In this document: piece by piece, positions 24,924 to 35,570 of the stretch
How the letters are laid out: each line of letters starts with the position of its first letter
Position numbering within the stretch: the stretch's first letter is position 1
Origin: Paramoeba atlantica
Lineage: Eukaryota > Discosea
DNA length: 64,000 nucleotides
Direction: 5' to 3'
NCBI GenBank assembly: GCA_977017575.1
Contig: CDRNVI010000144.1
Coordinates: forward strand, 124,001 to 188,000
Notes under the pieces: model-generated
What the model was told of the DNA's origin: nothing
The model's input: the letters and a program-made list of their open reading frames with translations, nothing else
The model's database searches: none
Made by a program: the position numbers and the translations under genes

Positions 24924-25870
24924 TGATCATGATACAAACAAATAAATAACAACACAACAATATCAACCCCAACCAAATAAACACCAACAACCAAAAGCAA
25001 AAAACAACAAATCAACAAAATGGAAAATCTATAATTTCTCTGAATAAAAAGTTGGAATGGATCAACAAAAATGGTAAAATAAGAAGATCTTAATTATATT
25101 CAATTCATCCTTGGGGGAGTTTGAATCTGAATTGTTGAAAGATCCAAGGACCCAAAACCGCACATTCTTTGGACTCATTTTCCTTCAAAGGGAGCGAGGC
25201 AACCAACCATGTCACATTTGGCTCCTTGGGGGTCTCCTTTCTTTCCTTTTGACAAGTTTTGTGAGAGAGAGGACCTGGAGAGGGGATGAACACAGAAGAC
25301 TTCTATATCATCTTGATCTCTTGGGGACATCACAACAACAAAACAACAAACAACAAAATTGCAAAAAAAAATTGAAAAAGAAGAAAACGCTGAAAATGTT
25401 GAAAACGCTGAAAAAGGGGACATCACCGATTTTTTTTTTGTTTTTTTTGTAGATTTTCCATAAAAAAACAAACAAACAAAACAAGAAAAGAGAAAAATGA
25501 AACCTGATGTCTTGATGGTGTGGGTGCGAAAGTGAGCAAGTGTTTCATTCTTTGCTGATAACACACAGAGCATTCTCCTTCTGTAACAAAGGTGGTTACC
25601 AACAAATACTAATTGCAAATAATAATACAATAACACAACAACAACAGCAAACAACAACAAACAGCAATAATCAGAAAAAAACTTAAACAGTGATGGAATG
25701 ACAATAACAACATAACAACAAACAACAACCACAACAACAAACAAACAACAACCACAACAACCACAACAACCAACAATCAATCAACAATCACAACACAAAC
25801 AAATAAAATAACAATACAATCATTAATTAACCTCAATGAAACAAATATCAACAACCAAAAACAAAAAAGG

Positions 25871-26776
25871 GAGAAAAGGGTGTTCAAGAGGAGGGGGAAG
25901 AAGGAAGGACAAAAAAGAACAAAAAAAAAAAAATCGGTTGCCACAACACACCCTCCTCTTTTAAATAACAAGAGGGGAGTGTCATTCTTCTTATCTTCCT
26001 GAGGTTGTGAGAGGTTCTGCACAAACAAATCAAACAAAACTGGGAAATCACCAAACAGAACTGGGGAGCTGCCATTGCCATGTCGAAACCCCCAACAACA
26101 ACAAAAAAGAGAACACAATAAGGAAAAAAGACCAAACAAAAAAACAAAAAAACAAAAAAGAAGAAAGAGAAACAAAAAAGGTACAAAAACAAAAATCCTT
26201 TTTAAAAGGTCCAAAAACACAGACACCCCTTTTCCAACCATTTTCACATCTTCTCTCTCCAAAAAGTAGAAAAGGAATCAAGAGGAAAGAGAAAAAAGAG
26301 AAAAAGAAAAGAAAAAACCACCACTGGGGCTTGGGGGGGGGGAGGCCAAAAAAGAAACAGGCAAATGGGCACCCCTCTGCTCTCCCCTCTTCTTCTTGAA
26401 ACTCTAAATCCCCTTCTCTCTCCCCAAGAAGGTGATGTACCTCTCCAGTACTGCTGGGGACCTACCAACCAAACGGCAAAGAAGACTTTTGGTGCTCAAA
26501 ACATCACTCAATCTGATGGAAAAAACAAGATCCAGACAAAGAGAAAGAAAAAAGAGGAGAAAAAAGAAAAAGAAGAGAGAGAAAAAGAGACAAGAAAGAA
26601 AGAGAAAAGGAAAGAAAAAGAAAAGAAAGAAGAGAAAAAAGAAGAGAGAAAAGAAAAAAAAGAAGGGAAAAAAGGGAGAAAAAAGAAAACCAAAAAGGAG
26701 GAAAAAGGAGGAGGAAAAAAGAAAAAGGAAGAAGAGACTCCTTGGAAAATAAAAGAAAAAAAAGAAAAGAAGCGAA
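25871..26776. other. Intergenic, purine-rich low complexity
   Basis: No supported gene. 26520-26760 is an almost pure A/G run whose Lys/Glu/Arg-rich frame is a by-product of composition. Confidence 0.5.
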
Positions 26777-27113
26777 GAAGACCTCTTCTCTCTCTTGTTT
26801 CGCTAACTCAGGGGGTTGGACGGTCAGAAAAGAAAGAAGAAAAAGAAAGAAGGGGGTGGGGGAGGGGTAGAAAAGAAGAGAAAGGAGACATCATGATGAA
26901 TGAAGTCAAGTTTTGTTGAACACAAAAAAAAAAGAAAGAGAACAACAAAGCAGAGAGAGGAGAGAGGAGAGAGGAAAACAAACAAAAAAAGTTGAGGCAG
27001 AAAAAGACGAAAAGAGGATCTTTTTCCACTTTTCCACACCCCGAAAAATTTAAGGTTCTAAATCACGAACCTCAAAAATAGCTTTTTTTTTGTTTTTCGG
27101 TTTTCGTTTTGGG

Positions 27114-29599
27114 GTGAGGTTTTTTTTTGACAGGGCACTTTTTTTCTCGTTCTCGTTCGCTTCATTTCCGATAAGAAATTCCTTTGAGATTATGGTTCCC
27201 AAACACCCTCTCTTGACAAGTTCAAAAAAAGAAATGGATTTGAAAGATTTACTGAAAAGAAACAATGGAGTTCCAACAAAAAAAATCAAAAACGCCCCTT
27301 AAAAGACACCAAAGGGACACCATCACTGCGACGTTTGGGTGAGAAAAAATCAAAAGAAAATATCGAAAAAATAAAGAAGATGAACCTTTTAAAATTGGAG
27401 AAAAGAAGAGAGTTGAAACCAATGTGGTTGGACTGGTTGTAACCACTTTCCTTTATTCCTCCACCTTCCTGAAGGTGTCTTGCTAATATCCCATCTGTCG
27501 AAACTTCGTCGCCAGGCAGTGATCTTGAGGTCGCCATCAGTTCTCTTGATATCAAAGAACTCTTCAGAGTTGAGATCTTTCTGTATATTGAAAACATTAA
27601 TTTCAAAGCAGTGAAAAGACCTGATTCCTTTAATTGAATTCTTTGCTTTGATTGATGCATCAGATTCTTTGGTAATCCAATCACTATAAAAATTCCCAGA
27701 AAGTGGAGCAACAGAGTCAACAAAATCTTGTCCATTAAGAACCCACTTTGTGTTTCCAAGAGTATACCTCTTTACTGCTTTCTTGTCAATTGCTGCAATA
27801 CAGTCACAAATGTCTGAACCATGGTGAGAAGCATGAAAATGGAATGATATCTGCGGAAACTTATTTGTCCTTGGAGGTCTCATGATGGGCTGCAACATCC
27901 GTGCCAGAAAAGCAAATCCAAAGATCCCATGTTTGGATTTATAATGATGAGGACCTCCATCTGTGAAAAAAAAAAGGTGTTCAGTTTGTTCAAAGAGAGG
28001 TTTGAACCTGTGAAGTACTTTAACCCATGACAAAAAGACAAAGTCAGGGTCGTGTTTGTCATGACTTGATTCAGCAAAAATGTTGATGTAAGCTCGGTGT
28101 AAACCATTAATCATCTTACTGACACCAGTTTGGTGTTCCACCTTTTCTGCAAGTGTTTTTCTGTACCTCAAAACAAGAATATGACACTCCAGTGATTCAC
28201 ACTTTGCTGAACACTCAAACTTTGAAAAGTCCATCGTCACAACAACACCATTGGGAATTGAATCATCTTTCAGAGCTTGGAGAATGTACCGTTTGAAATC
28301 TTGTTGATCCTGTGCAATCTTCTTGTGGTTTTCATAACCTATTTTTTGATGTTCAGAAAGCTGTTCAGGACTAAACCTGAGTTGATGGCAATATGGACAA
28401 AAATCACATTTTGAAACGTGACTCCTTTTCGTTTCTTTCTTCACAAATTTTCGGATCGATGTTCGACTGACTTGAAGTTGGTGATTCTCAAGCAAAAATT
28501 GCTGGATTTTTAAAAAAAGTTCTTTGTCAGTAAAATATTGGAGTCGATATTTCTGACCTGATTTCACAGGAAGAATTTCGTTGAAATAATCCATTAATAT
28601 CTCCTTGTAAGCAGCCAGCTTTGTTACCCTTCTTGCTGGAGAGATTTCTTGTTCAGCTGTCCTCTTTGCAATTCGGATAATTTTGGATGAAATCCCCAGA
28701 GTTTTTTGATTACAAAATTCTGGAAGCTCATTGCTTATCCTTTTTACGAGCAAGTTTCTTACTTCTGGAAGATGTGAAGTCTCAGAGACAATGTTTGAAC
28801 AAAATTGTCCCACTTTTTCTCGGAATTTGTTTGTTTCTCTTACTTGTACTTCCAAAGCAGTGATCTATTTTGAATATTCAATTTAGTTTTCTTGTTGTGT
28901 TTAAGAGAGAAAAAAATCGGAAACCTTGGCTTGAAGAGAAAGAATCTCACCATCCTCATGGAGTTGTTCCTTCTGGGGAAAGAGGACCTCTCTTTTCAAT
29001 GGCTCTCTTCTGGTGGAGGTATTCCAGAAATCCCCATCAAGATCATCATTCTCTACCTTCTTTCTCTTTCTTTTTCGAATTGAAGAAGTGGCCCAACCCG
29101 GTTCCAGCAGAGGCTCTTTGCTGACCCACAAGAGATCAATCCCACCTGAATTATCTGTCCATTCTAAATATCTTCTCTCTCCCTCACTTGTCTCAACAAC
29201 AACTCCCTGTTTGACAACCTTTCCAAGAATTGAGCCCAAAGAAAATGCCTGCACCAAGGCTCTGAGGAGTTTCTCACGTTGGACTTCTTCTGTTTCATTC
29301 TCGTCTGGTTTTTTGGGACACCGTTTCATATGTCGACTGCGGTTGTCTGACCGAGAAAACTGTTCACATTTGAAGCAATAGGACTTGGTTTCCTTATTCT
29401 TGCACCAAGGGCAGGTTGGGGTTTCAACACCCACCACACACTTCTGACAAAAAACAAAACTTGTCAAACAAACCATCACCAACCCAAAACCAACCGAAAA
29501 AAGGCTTGCGTTTTTTAGAGCGCTATTTATTGGAGGCTAAAAAACCGCCCAGACGCCCAACAGCCATTTTTTGAGTGCCCTCCGAAAAAAAAACTTCAC
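27114..29599 (-). mobile_element. DDE-type DNA transposon, 2.49 kb, with terminal inverted repeats
   Basis: The ends are imperfect 25-bp inverted repeats (21 of 25 matching): left GTGAGG-T9-GACAGGGCAC at 27114-27138, right the complement of GTGAAG-T9-CGGAGGGCAC at 29575-29599. A GGG flanks each side (27111-27113 and 29600-29602), so the target duplication is probably 3 bp. Repeat R1 copy B at 49280-50392 runs straight across the insertion point (TTTTGGGGCAACAG), giving an empty site. The element holds one spliced transposase gene on the minus strand. The superfamily is not assigned. Confidence 0.82.
27389..29476 (-). CDS. Transposase with N-terminal zinc fingers, two exons
   Basis: Exon 1 is 29476-28925 and exon 2 is 28864-27389; a 60-bp intron (GTTTCC...AAAATAG, phase 0) joins them into about 675 residues. 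Without splicing the first frame stops within eight codons. Exon 1 carries clustered cysteines (CQKC, CPWC, CFKC) and R-H-M-K-R-C, a likely DNA-binding zinc finger, then a basic patch RKRKRKK. Exon 2 has a second Cys/His group (CDFCPYCHQL) and a catalytic core with conserved acidic residues: MDFSKF (Asp about 396), TDGGPHHYK (Asp about 486) and HHGSDICDCI (Asp about 535 or 538). I infer a DDD/E nuclease fold. The HF-x-SHG-x-x-CD pattern resembles a family of unnamed transposon proteins in animals and fungi, from memory only. Confidence 0.75.
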
Positions 29600-29605
29600 G
29601 GGCAA

Positions 29606-30062
29606 GAGAAAGAGAAAGAGAGAGGGAAAGGAAAAGAGAAAGAGAGAAAGAGAGAAAGAGAAAGTGAGAAAGTGAGAAAGAGAGAAGGAGAGAAAGAGAA
29701 AAGTGAGAAAGAGAGAAAAGGAAAAGAGGGAAGAGGAAAGAAAGAGAGAAAGAGAAAGAGAGAGAGAAAGGAAAAGAGGGAAGAGGAAAAAAAGAGAAAG
29801 TGAGAAAGAAGAGGGAAAGAGGGAAAGAGAGAGAAAGAGAAAGAGGGAAAGAGAAAGGGAAAGAGGAGAAAGAGAGAAGAGAAGAGAAAGAGACTTTGTG
29901 GAACCACTTTGCGTTTTTTTGGTTGTGAGGTGTCTTTTTCTTTGGTTTTTTTTCCTTTTTCTGTTCTTTTCTTTTCTTTTCTGTTCCTTTTCTTTTCTTG
30001 TTTTTTCTTTTCTTTCTTGTTTTTTCTTTTCTTTCTTGTTTTTTCTTGTTTTCTTTCTTAGT
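29606..30062. repeat. Adjacent polypurine and polypyrimidine tracts
   Basis: 29606-29892 is nearly pure A/G (AGAGAAAG units) and 29930-30062 nearly pure T/C (TTTTCTTTTC). The same arrangement is kept in R1 copy B at 49589-49942. The arms could pair as a long imperfect hairpin or form triplex DNA. Confidence 0.7.
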
Positions 30063-30471
30063 GGATTCCCTTTTTGTATTTGGCATTTATATATTATAAT
30101 GTAATGTGTATCTCCTCTCAAATCAAGAGGATATTTTTGTAAAATTTCTTTTTAGTCCAAAAAATAAAACAGACAAAAGTTTATCCTTTTTCTCGTCAGA
30201 GATTTACCCAGAAGTTGGCAGGGAACATTGTATTGACTTGACTTGAGAGGGGGGGAGGGGAGAGACTCATGAAAGGCAAGATGAAGTTGATTTTAATAAG
30301 CATTTTTTTTTTTTGAATTGGTCAGAAAAAATAAAATATTTTTTTTTCCTTGTTATTTTGCCTCTTTTCACACCCTACTTTTTTTTTCAACAACCAATTT
30401 CATTTTGGAGGAGATCATCAAACACCCACCCCCCTACAGAACAGTTCTTTTTTGTCTTTTTTTTCACAAAT

Positions 30472-30543
30472 TCCCTTGTGGTGTAGTCGGTAACACGGTC
30501 GGCTTTCACCCGGCCACCCCGGGTTCGATTCCCGGCAAGGGAG
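30472..30543 (+). tRNA. tRNA-Glu(TTC)
   Basis: A complete cloverleaf with acceptor TCCCTTG/CAAGGGA, anticodon stem GTCGG/CCGGC and loop CTTTCAC (anticodon TTC), and T arm CCGGG-TTCGATT-CCCGG. A run of T follows as pol III terminator. It is a near-duplicate of the gene at 38860 including about 30 bp of 5' flank (ACAGTTCTTTTTT). Confidence 0.93.
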
Positions 30544-31086
30544 CTTTTTTTTTTTTTTTACCTTCAATTTTGTGGAACCACTCCACCACACACACACACC
30601 ACACCATGTGTATGGAGGTGGTGGGGCAGAAATTGGTCTTATTTTTTGAGGTCATTGTTTGTTCTTTTGTTTTCTCCATCAAAAATGGTGTATCTGTTTG
30701 TGGGTCCAGAAAACCAAGAAAAATTTGAAACTTTTTTCAAAAACAATTTTGAAAGTGTCAATCACACTATCATCTTTTTTTGAAGGTTGATGGTGAGGGT
30801 GGTCCTCTTTCATCACCAATGTACCACCATTTTAGAAAGAATGGTATGGTTCTCAAAGATTTATTCTTTCAGTTTCTTTCATTCACAACATCACAGCCTT
30901 TTTTACCTGTTTCTTTGGACAATTTTGCAAGAGCTAAACTACAAAAAGCATTTTTTGATTGTCGCAATTTCCAACTTCAACCCCCCCCCCCTCATAATTT
31001 GGTGCCTGGTTTCTCTCTCTCTTCCAGACACCCAAGCAAATGGTAGTGTTGACTTATGTTTCTGGACAATCACACCTTCCAACAAT
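30544..31086. other. Intergenic, nothing recognised
   Basis: Two overlapping plus-strand frames at 30780-31098 have no identifiable domain. Confidence 0.35.
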
Positions 31087-33400
31087 TTAATAGAGTAAGA
31101 CCTTTAACTTCTCGAACAGATCTTTCGACTGCACCCAAGAAGCCACCCACACTTTCTTTGGCCAAACCTTTGCAAATGCATTGACACCTTGCAGTGTTTT
31201 TGGACAAAGGGGGTCATTGAAAAGAAACAAGGAACAACCGCTGACAGATTGCATGCAGGTGGGGATGCTGAGGATTAACAGGGCTTTTCCAAGCAGAACA
31301 TCCATTGGATGAAGTTTGTCCTTGGCTGGTTTCCTGGGTCTGTTTCTGCCCCCCTCTGGTGGACACTCCATAGAATGTTCTTCCCATTTTTCCGTTGATC
31401 TGGATTTGAGATCTTTCTTCATGATGGGTGAGGATTTCACATTTGTGGCCTCTGTGATTGGAGTTTCCACACACAAGAAGCAGAGTCGAAGGTTGGAATG
31501 GACTTTCAGTTCTCGCTTTCTCTCTTCTATATTCGTCAGTATCTTTGATTCCCATCTTGGAAAGATCCATCTTAGTGACTCCCTTTGGTGTCTCTATTTT
31601 AACAGGTGAGAGAGAGGCGTTCATGACTTCAACAAAGTCAGTCCATGTTTTTCTGCTTTTGTAAATTTGATACTGAGCCTCTGTTTGAGTGTCCACCTCG
31701 ATTTTGTGCTCAATCTCTGAGATGAGTTCCTGGTCTGAGACTTGGTATTGTTTCTTTCCTCTCTTTCTTGAGTTAGAGATCGACAAACTTGAGAGCTTTC
31801 TTCTTAAGGGTCAGATCCCCATAGCTGTCATCAATCCGAAATTGATTATACTGACTGATCGGGTTCTGTACTCTGGAATCCCTGTAAGCCTCTTGAAGAT
31901 GTGGGATTGTCTTTTGGAGGTCATCTTGTGGCACTGCTCCAATTGAGTCCCAGGAGAGACACTGTAAAGGAGATCCACCTCCCTTTCAGGATGTCCGCCA
32001 TTGCAATTGTATTCTCCCACAGGTGCTACTGGCTATGCAATCCTGCACCCAGACACAAAAATTGGCTCCTTTGGCCTTGGATTTCCAACTGCAGTCCGAA
32101 TTTTGTGTCCATTCTCCTTCAAATCATCTTTTACTCTTCCATCCCTTGTGGTTACTGCCTGGCTGATGGGTTGATTCCCATTCTTACTGAGGGGGGGTTC
32201 CTGATGGGCTTTGTTGAGACCACTGGGAATAGATCCTTATCTGATTAGTGATTGATGCCAAAAGCCTCCCTTCCATCTCTGAGAGCATCTCTTTGGCTTC
32301 ATCCCTGGTGAAGGTGGGTTCCACTTGGGGGTACCATCCTTTCTTCCTCAGGGGGTTCTTCCTGTTCCTCAAGTTCTTCCTGGTGGAACAGTTCTCTTTA
32401 TTGGGGGTTTTCAGGCTCTTGCCTTTCCTCGGGGCGGGCTCAACCTTCTTGATCACTGCCAGCGGAATCACTATCCCCATCAGGGTTTTCTACCAAGTAA
32501 GTCTCCTTTAACTCATCCCAGAAAAGAGCCATCGATCTACCAGCATACCAAAAGGGAAAACGACAAAAGAAAAGCACATCGCGTCGCGTCGCCTTTGTGA
32601 TGTCATCAAACAGTCCCTATCAAGGGTGTTCACTGAAGTTGGCCGAAAGTTGGGCCGAAAGTTCAAGGGTTAAAAATAGCCTTGATTCACAATATCCTCC
32701 CAATCAAGTTTTTTTCCCAAATAAATGATTTCTGTTATATGTTGTGAGAGAGAAGCTCAACTCAAAAGTCTGGCTGAATGTGGCACCTCTTGGGAGGGAT
32801 CTGGCATTGTTTCTCAAACTGCCTAATTCAATTAGTTGGAAGATGATGAGCAAGTTCCAAGATCCATTTGTTATTGCTTGAGGCTTTTTGTGGAGGATGT
32901 TTGGACAAACTGAAGAGGAGATTGACAGATTTGTTCAGGTACCAAAATTTTCGAATGCCTAATTCGAAAATGAGCGAGTTCCGGCAGTACACCACTCATT
33001 TTCTCGATCTGTATTTGAAGAAGAACAAAATCTCTTTGAAGGAATGCGCGCGATAGAGATGAGAAGTTTGAACAAGGGTCTGTTTGTTTCTTTCACCAGT
33101 TCTCTCAGGTTCTCTCTCTTTGAGCAGCCTTACTAGACGTTCCAAAGTCTTGAGATGGGAAGGGTTGAGCTATCAACATTGAGCTGAACTGGGAGAGATT
33201 TGTCTTCTCATACCATCCAAGTCCTTGTTCATCAGCTGTCTCTCTTCTCAGAGTTGAAGAAAACTATTCTGGAGCTCTTCATAAGAGGGCGCCTCATCTT
33301 TCCCATTTCCATGGACAGGTGAAAGACCATCAAGTAGATATCGGTGAGAATCTTGGTTTTTTTCAGTTTTCTGAGATGTCTGTTAGATGAAAGCGTTCGA
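31087..33400 (-). mobile_element. Decayed, internally deleted Ngaro/DIRS-type retrotransposon
   Basis: Minus-strand pieces occur in the expected order. 33060-33350 is a coiled-coil-like, Leu/Glu/Lys-rich segment interrupted by TGA stops. 32184-32480 has a basic N-terminus and helical stretch. 31440-31786 ends in a zinc knuckle (C-x4-H-x4-C visible; its first Cys pair lies in another frame across a GTGTGT run). Then 31087-31250 matches the C-terminal part of the RT-RNase H ORF at 8100-8240 (VSGCSLFLFNDPL and VNAFAKVWPKK). RT, most of RNase H and the recombinase are missing, so Gag is joined to the far end of Pol. Several CGA to TGA stops are visible. Confidence 0.65.
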
Positions 33401-33501
33401 AAGCTACAAATGGTGGGTGTCCCTTTTGCTCCAGAGGAGCCCGACAAGTGTTGGGGTGAGTTTTGTTTTTGAAGCTGCAAAGGATTTCCTTATTTACACT
33501 G

Positions 33502-33655
33502 GGAACATTGTATTGAGAGGAGAGGGGGGAGACTCATTCAAGGCAAGATGATTTGATTTTATATAAAAGTATTTTTTTTCCTGTTATTTGCCTCTTTTCA
33601 CATTTTTCAACAACCAGTTTTATTTTGGAGGAGATCATCAAAACACCCCCCCCCC
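33502..33655. repeat. Dispersed repeat R1, copy C (partial)
   Basis: It starts GGAACATTGTATTGAGAGG and runs to GGAGGAGATCATCAAAACACC, matching the right-hand parts of copies A and B. Confidence 0.75.
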
Positions 33656-34164
33656 CCAATGAATTGATTTCTTGATTATTCCAAAATTAGCAGGGGGTGT
33701 GGTAGGCCAAAAGAGATGTTTGGATCTTAATTAGCAAAGATACATCACACCATCAGAGGATTTCTTCATGATCTTTGCGAAGAAGTTTCAGTCATCAATT
33801 TGGTTCTGTTCCATGAACACAAAAACCCACCCACTCCTCATTCACATTGCAAGAGGAAAAAGGACACAAAAAGGGATTGAGGAAAATCTCCCAACAAAAG
33901 ATGATGAAATTTTGTTGGCGCATCCTTTGCTTCACCCACTTCTTGATGAAATAAGACATTAATTCACTCAGGTTTTCCTCTTGAATTTTTCTTGGTTGCC
34001 TTCCCCTTGAGACCTTCAGGTTTCCCTAAAGTTCTCCAACCAATTGAGCAGTGAGGTTCAATAATCCTGACACTCCCTTTTTCAACATTCAAAAAAAAAA
34101 AAAGAAAAAGAAAACACAGCACCTTGAAAATGAAAGGCGTAAAAAAAATAAATCAAAAAAAAAA
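33656..34164. other. Intergenic, no gene recognised
   Basis: A 64-codon plus-strand frame at 33768-33962 has no known motif. An A-rich run precedes the tRNA-Leu. Confidence 0.35.
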
Positions 34165-34281
34165 TGGTTGAGGTGGGATTCGAACCCACGAACCCGAAGG
34201 ACCAGAAGACTAAACACTGTATTTTTACAGCCAAGATTTAACTCTTGAGTCTGGCGCGTTTGACCGCTTCGCTACCCAACC
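34165..34281 (-). tRNA. tRNA-Leu(CAA) with intron
   Basis: Acceptor GGTTGGG/CTCAACC, anticodon stem CCAGA/TCTGG, loop with anticodon CAA followed by an intron of about 36 nt whose CTTGG can pair with the anticodon region, a class II variable arm (TCCTTCGGGTTC) and T arm GTGGG-TTCGAAT-CCCAC. Introns in tRNA-Leu(CAA) are widespread in eukaryotes. A degraded Ngaro-type relic begins about 15 bp from its 5' end. Confidence 0.88.
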
Positions 34282-34294
34282 AGACATATGACAA

Positions 34295-34680
34295 TTACCC
34301 TTCAAGAGCACCTTTCTAAAGGGACCACACACACAGAGAGAGAGAAGACAATAAAAGACAGGAGAAGTCCAAAGGGAATGCCACAAAATAATAGTTATGG
34401 CTGCACCATAAGACACCATCAGAAGATCCATTGCAGGCATTATGTCATTGAAAACACATCTTTTCTCCCTCAATGGTCTTGTTGCAGACCCAGAGCCGCA
34501 CTGATCACACCACCAACCTTCCAGTTCCTTCTCATCACTTGAAGCAGAGCCATTTCCATATTGAGTGATGCATAACACATAGATTTCATTTCTAATTGCA
34601 GCAATGGCACTCAGAGCAGCCATGCCCAAGCCATGAGGACACATCCACACTTTCTTTGGCCAAAACCTTTGCAGCGGCAT
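34295..34680 (-). mobile_element. Short degenerate Ngaro-type relic beside tRNA-Leu
   Basis: ACCCTTCAAGAGCACCTTTC at the left matches the B-repeat end (ACCCTCCGAGAG...CCTTTC) of the intact element with CpG loss. Then 34390-34640 matches recombinase coding sequence (7000-7740) and 34640-34670 matches the later Pol segment near 8128-8160. Large internal deletions have removed the rest. Its terminal end points at the 5' end of tRNA-Leu(CAA), as the intact element points into tRNA-Thr. Confidence 0.7.
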
Positions 34681-34708
34681 TTTGTTGTGGAAAAAAAGAA
34701 AAAAAAAA

Positions 34709-34781
34709 CTCCACCTGGAGGGTTCGAACCTCCGACCTTGTGGTTAACAGCCACACGCTCTGCCAACTGAGCTAAGGAGGA
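34709..34781 (-). tRNA. tRNA-Asn(GTT)
   Basis: Anticodon stem TGTGG/CCACA with loop CTGTTAA (GTT), D arm TAGCTCAGTTGGCAGAGCG, T arm GGAGG-TTCGAAC-CCTCC, acceptor TCCTCCT/AGGTGGA with one mismatch. Confidence 0.88.
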
Positions 34782-35089
34782 GAATGTATGGAAAAGATGT
34801 CAATTTTTTAGATTCAAAACAAAGATTGATCACATTTTTCAAAGCCACTGGGATCCTTCAATTACTTGTCTCAAACATAAGCTGGAGGCAGTGTTGTACT
34901 CTTGTTGGGGGGAGGTCTTGCATTGATGAGGTTACCTTGCAAGTTTGAAGTCACATTCTACCAAGTGATCTGATCAGACAATTGGGATCATTGTGACTTT
35001 GTAAGAGCGGTTTCGACTTTTTTGTGCATCGACCAAGGGGAAGTATTTGTTTTTTGAATTTCACTCAATTCGATATTTGTATCATGGGA
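34782..35089. other. Intergenic, nothing recognised
   Basis: Ordinary AT-rich DNA with no motif seen. Confidence 0.4.
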
Positions 35090-35570
35090 GTCAAAGGTTG
35101 TAATCTTAAACAAAGAGAAGGAGAATTGATCAAATCTTTTGGATCAAAAGGTTCTGAAGATGGTCAGGTTGATGATGAACCAGTGTGGGTGTGGATGTGG
35201 ATGAAGAAGGTTGAATTATTGTTGCTGATATTTCCAATCATTGAATTCAAGTGTTTAATTATTATTGATAATGATTGGTCGGAAGATTCTTCTGAAGGGG
35301 TCAGTTTAACCAATCTTTACAATGTTGGCATTGATAGGAGGGGGATGGGAATATTGTTGTTTGTTTCTGATTTTGAGAATCATCAAATTCAAGTGATGGA
35401 ATATGAAGGGAATTTTATTTGATGTTTTGGAACAGAAGGTTCAGGTGTGATTCTCAATATTCCATGGTCCAAGAGGGAGGTGTTGATGTGGATGGGGGAA
35501 GGTAGAATTGTTGTTTGTGATTCAGAAAATGGGAGAATGAGGGTGTTTTTAGAAGGAAGGAACATTTCTT
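35090..35570 (+). pseudogene. NHL-repeat protein pseudogene
   Basis: Three NHL-type beta-propeller repeats can be read across shifting frames. The first has GELIKSFGSKGSEDGQ, then in another frame VDVDEEG-stop-IIVADISNH-stop-IQVF. The second has VSDFENHQIQVMEYEGNFI. The third has EGRIVVCDSENGRMRVF. NHL propellers are protein- or RNA-binding platforms, as in TRIM-NHL proteins. The two internal stops in repeat 1 are TGA where the family normally has Arg, exactly what CGA to TGA deamination gives. Several frameshifts separate the repeats. No start, RING or B-box region is visible, so only a fragment remains. Confidence 0.65.

Larger units (their letters stand above)
23290..25870 (+). other. Long A+C-skewed simple-sequence tract
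   Basis: Over about 2.6 kb the plus strand is dominated by A and C (AAC, AACA, CCAA, CAATCAA units) with G and T scarce, apart from islands such as 25090-25330. Apparent minus-strand proteins here are Val/Phe/Cys/Leu runs from the repeats and are not genes. 24560-25015 is partly duplicated at 25470-25870 (shared GATGGTGTGGGTGC and GTAACAAAGGTGGTTACCA). Confidence 0.7.
26777..30430. repeat. Dispersed repeat R1, copy A, interrupted by a DDE transposon
   Basis: 26777-27113 and 29600-30430 together match 49280-50392 (copy B). The shared path runs from GACCTCTTCTCTC...CAGGGGGTTGG through CCCCGAAAAATT, AGGTTCTAAATCACGAACCT, a long GA tract, a T/C-rich tract, CTCTCAAATCAAGAGGATAT and GAGATTTACC-AGAAGTTGGCA to GGAGGAGATCATCAAACACC. 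A shorter piece recurs at 33502-33655. R1 encodes nothing recognisable; it may be a non-autonomous element or segmental repeat. Confidence 0.75.

Noticed and set aside
24283..25780. Minus-strand hydrophobic and Cys-rich ORFs that look like membrane proteins
   Set aside because: They are translations of AAC/AACA/CAACAAT repeats (Val, Phe, Cys, Leu runs), not conserved domains.
26365..26919. 184-codon Lys/Glu/Arg-rich ORF
   Set aside because: It follows from an almost pure A/G tract; similar frames occur in every purine run of the window.
29523..30121. Ser/Leu/Phe-rich minus-strand ORFs
   Set aside because: Products of the GA and TC tracts in repeat R1.
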